Shown here: positions 5,480-6,621 of the stretch, piece by piece
Numbering within the stretch: the first letter of the stretch is position 1
Layout: every line of letters begins with the position of its first letter
Assembly (NCBI GenBank): GCA_902797925.1
Contig: CADBUT010000109.1
Location: 1 to 6,621, forward strand
Direction: 5' to 3'
From: an uncultured Spirochaetaceae bacterium
GTDB taxonomy: Bacteria > Spirochaetota > Spirochaetia > Treponematales > Treponemataceae
DNA: 6,621 nucleotides
Translations under genes and position numbers: made by a program
The notes under the pieces: generated by a model
Databases searched by the model: none
What the model was told of the DNA's origin: nothing
Seen by the model: only the letters and a program-made list of their open reading frames with translations

Positions 5480-6607
5480 TTAAAGATACTTAAGCAGTTC
5501 TTCTCTTGCACTGTCAAGGCGCTTGTCGCTAAGCCCGAAATCCATCTGCTTGTAGTTCCAGACGGCGCGGCCTATTCCGTGTTTGTTGAACGAATTAGAA
5601 ATAAGCCTGAACCATTCGATTGTATCTGGAATATTCACCCTGTCTATTACACCGTATTCTCCGCAATAAAGCCGCACGTTCCTAGACTCTGCAACTTGAA
5701 CGGCTTCAGCAAAAATTGTCTCGAAGTATGTTTCATCAACAGTCGCATCCGGTGCAAAGCTGCTGAAAGAAGTTCCCTGCTGTCCGCATTTTTCTACTGT
5801 CATCTTTATGTAGTCAGAAAATTTTGATTTTATCGGAAAGCGGAAATCAGCATTCATTTTTTGAATCCATGTTGCACCCTGATGCGTAAAAACAAGAGGT
5901 TCGTAGCAATGAAAGTTGTAGACTATGTTTTCATCGTAAGGCGGATCCAAGTCTTTTACAGAAGCAAGCGAATTGTTCCAATAGCTGCCCACAAGAATTT
6001 TGGTTGCCGGCGCAAATTTGCGGATGCGCTCAATGCAGTTGCGTGCGATGTCGTTCCATTTTCTGCAGTAAGATTTGTCTGTTACTTCGTTCAAAAGCTC
6101 AAAGCAGATTTCGTTTTTTGTTCCGTCAAAAATATGGGCAAAGCGTGAGGCTAAATTATCCCAAAGTTTATAGAAACGGTCTTGAAGCTGCTGGCTCTCA
6201 AAGAAGCCGCTTTCATTGTGGCCTGCATCAAAGGAATAACCTGCGGTTTTATGAAGGTCAAGAATCATGTTCAGGTTATATTTTTTGCACCATTCCGCTG
6301 CAATTTTTATGCGCTCATAGCCTGCCTCAATAGGGCTTCCGTCATCTGTTTCTACAAGATTATAATCTACAGGAAGCCTGATGTGATCCATGCCCCAGCT
6401 GCTGATTGTCTTAATGTCATCTTCTGTAATAAAAGTGTCGTAGCGCAATTGTGTGTGGTCACACTGCGAAAACCATCCGCCGAGGTTCACCCCGTGCATA
6501 AATCCGTCAAATCTTTTCATGCTTTTATTATGAGCTGAAATTCTGAATTTTTCAATTTGTTCAGTGCTATGTTTGCGTATTTTCTTGCGGAATTTGAATT
6601 TCAGCAT
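5480..6607 (-). CDS. Glycoside hydrolase family 5 beta-glycanase (cellulase-type), cytoplasmic
   Basis: This enzyme family hydrolyses beta-1,4-linked glucans or related oligosaccharides with retention of configuration. The TIM-barrel landmarks are in order: GVNLGGW (39-45), HIRLPVDY with Arg77 (75-82), MILDLHK (114-120), the acid/base in LLNEV (Glu174), FHCYEP (232-237), the nucleophile in CGEYGV (Glu317) and the late-barrel AVWNY (348-352). Length is normal for a single catalytic domain, and there is no binding module. No signal peptide is seen, so the likely substrate is imported oligosaccharide. Coordinates use the longest ATG version, but the frame is open to the window edge. Family members as I recall them begin close to Met30 (6520, MKRFDGFMHGVNLGGW), and residues 1-29 are an unusually basic stretch. 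Neither start has a clear Shine-Dalgarno. TATAAA just upstream of 6607 could be a -10 box, which would favour the shorter protein. No transporter gene is adjacent within the window. Confidence 0.9.
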   Translation of the reverse strand: MLKFKFRKKIRKHSTEQIEKFRISAHNKSMKRFDGFMHGVNLGGWFSQCDHTQLRYDTFITEDDIKTISSWGMDHIRLPVDYNLVETDDGSPIEAGYERIKIAAEWCKKYNLNMILDLHKTAGYSFDAGHNESGFFESQQLQDRFYKLWDNLASRFAHIFDGTKNEICFELLNEVTDKSYCRKWNDIARNCIERIRKFAPATKILVGSYWNNSLASVKDLDPPYDENIVYNFHCYEPLVFTHQGATWIQKMNADFRFPIKSKFSDYIKMTVEKCGQQGTSFSSFAPDATVDETYFETIFAEAVQVAESRNVRLYCGEYGVIDRVNIPDTIEWFRLISNSFNKHGIGRAVWNYKQMDFGLSDKRLDSAREELLKYL

Positions 6608-6621
6608 TAAACTTTTATAAG

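Noticed and set aside
5579..6538. Several + strand frames of 80-118 aa opposite the GH5 gene
   Set aside because: They are antisense shadows of a gene with conserved catalytic motifs, and they overlap each other without recognisable domains.

Overview
The window looks like a fragment of a host-associated or gut anaerobe with roughly 40-50 % GC, most likely a spirochaete of the Treponema type. That placement is an inference from the general look of the proteins and the small SRP RNA beside a tRNA cluster; no single sequence here proves it. Both window edges cut into open frames, so it is an internal piece of a larger chromosome.

Left (1-1797, + strand): the C-terminal ~600 residues of a P1B-type heavy-metal ATPase with the Zn/Cd/Pb signature set (CPC, DKTGT, HP, GDGINDAP, Lys and DVG in the last two helices). 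Its N-terminus lies outside the window.

Centre-left (about 1850-2410, - strand): a stable-RNA cluster. A near-consensus sigma70-type promoter drives tRNA-Ser(UGA), then tRNA-Ser(GCU), tRNA-Arg(GCG) and finally the small bacterial SRP (4.5S) RNA, with spacers of 37-51 nt. No convincing promoter lies just before the SRP RNA, so co-transcription is likely. The cluster converges on the ATPase gene.

Centre and right (2449-5283, - strand): a two-gene unit read from a promoter at 5312-5340. It holds a DUF2804-like protein (352 aa, GTG start) and, 39 nt downstream, a 578-aa soluble protein I cannot assign. The unit ends in a hairpin plus U-run terminator that overlaps the second stop codon.

Far right (5480-6607, - strand): a cytoplasmic-looking GH5 beta-glycanase with both catalytic glutamates. 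Between it and the DUF2804-like gene is a compact palindromic element (5349-5476). Four copies of a TAATCTCTAAAAA-type motif are arranged as two hairpins flanking a third, unrelated perfect 12-bp palindrome. It is the most unusual structure in the window and looks like a REP/BIME- or MITE-like intergenic repeat.
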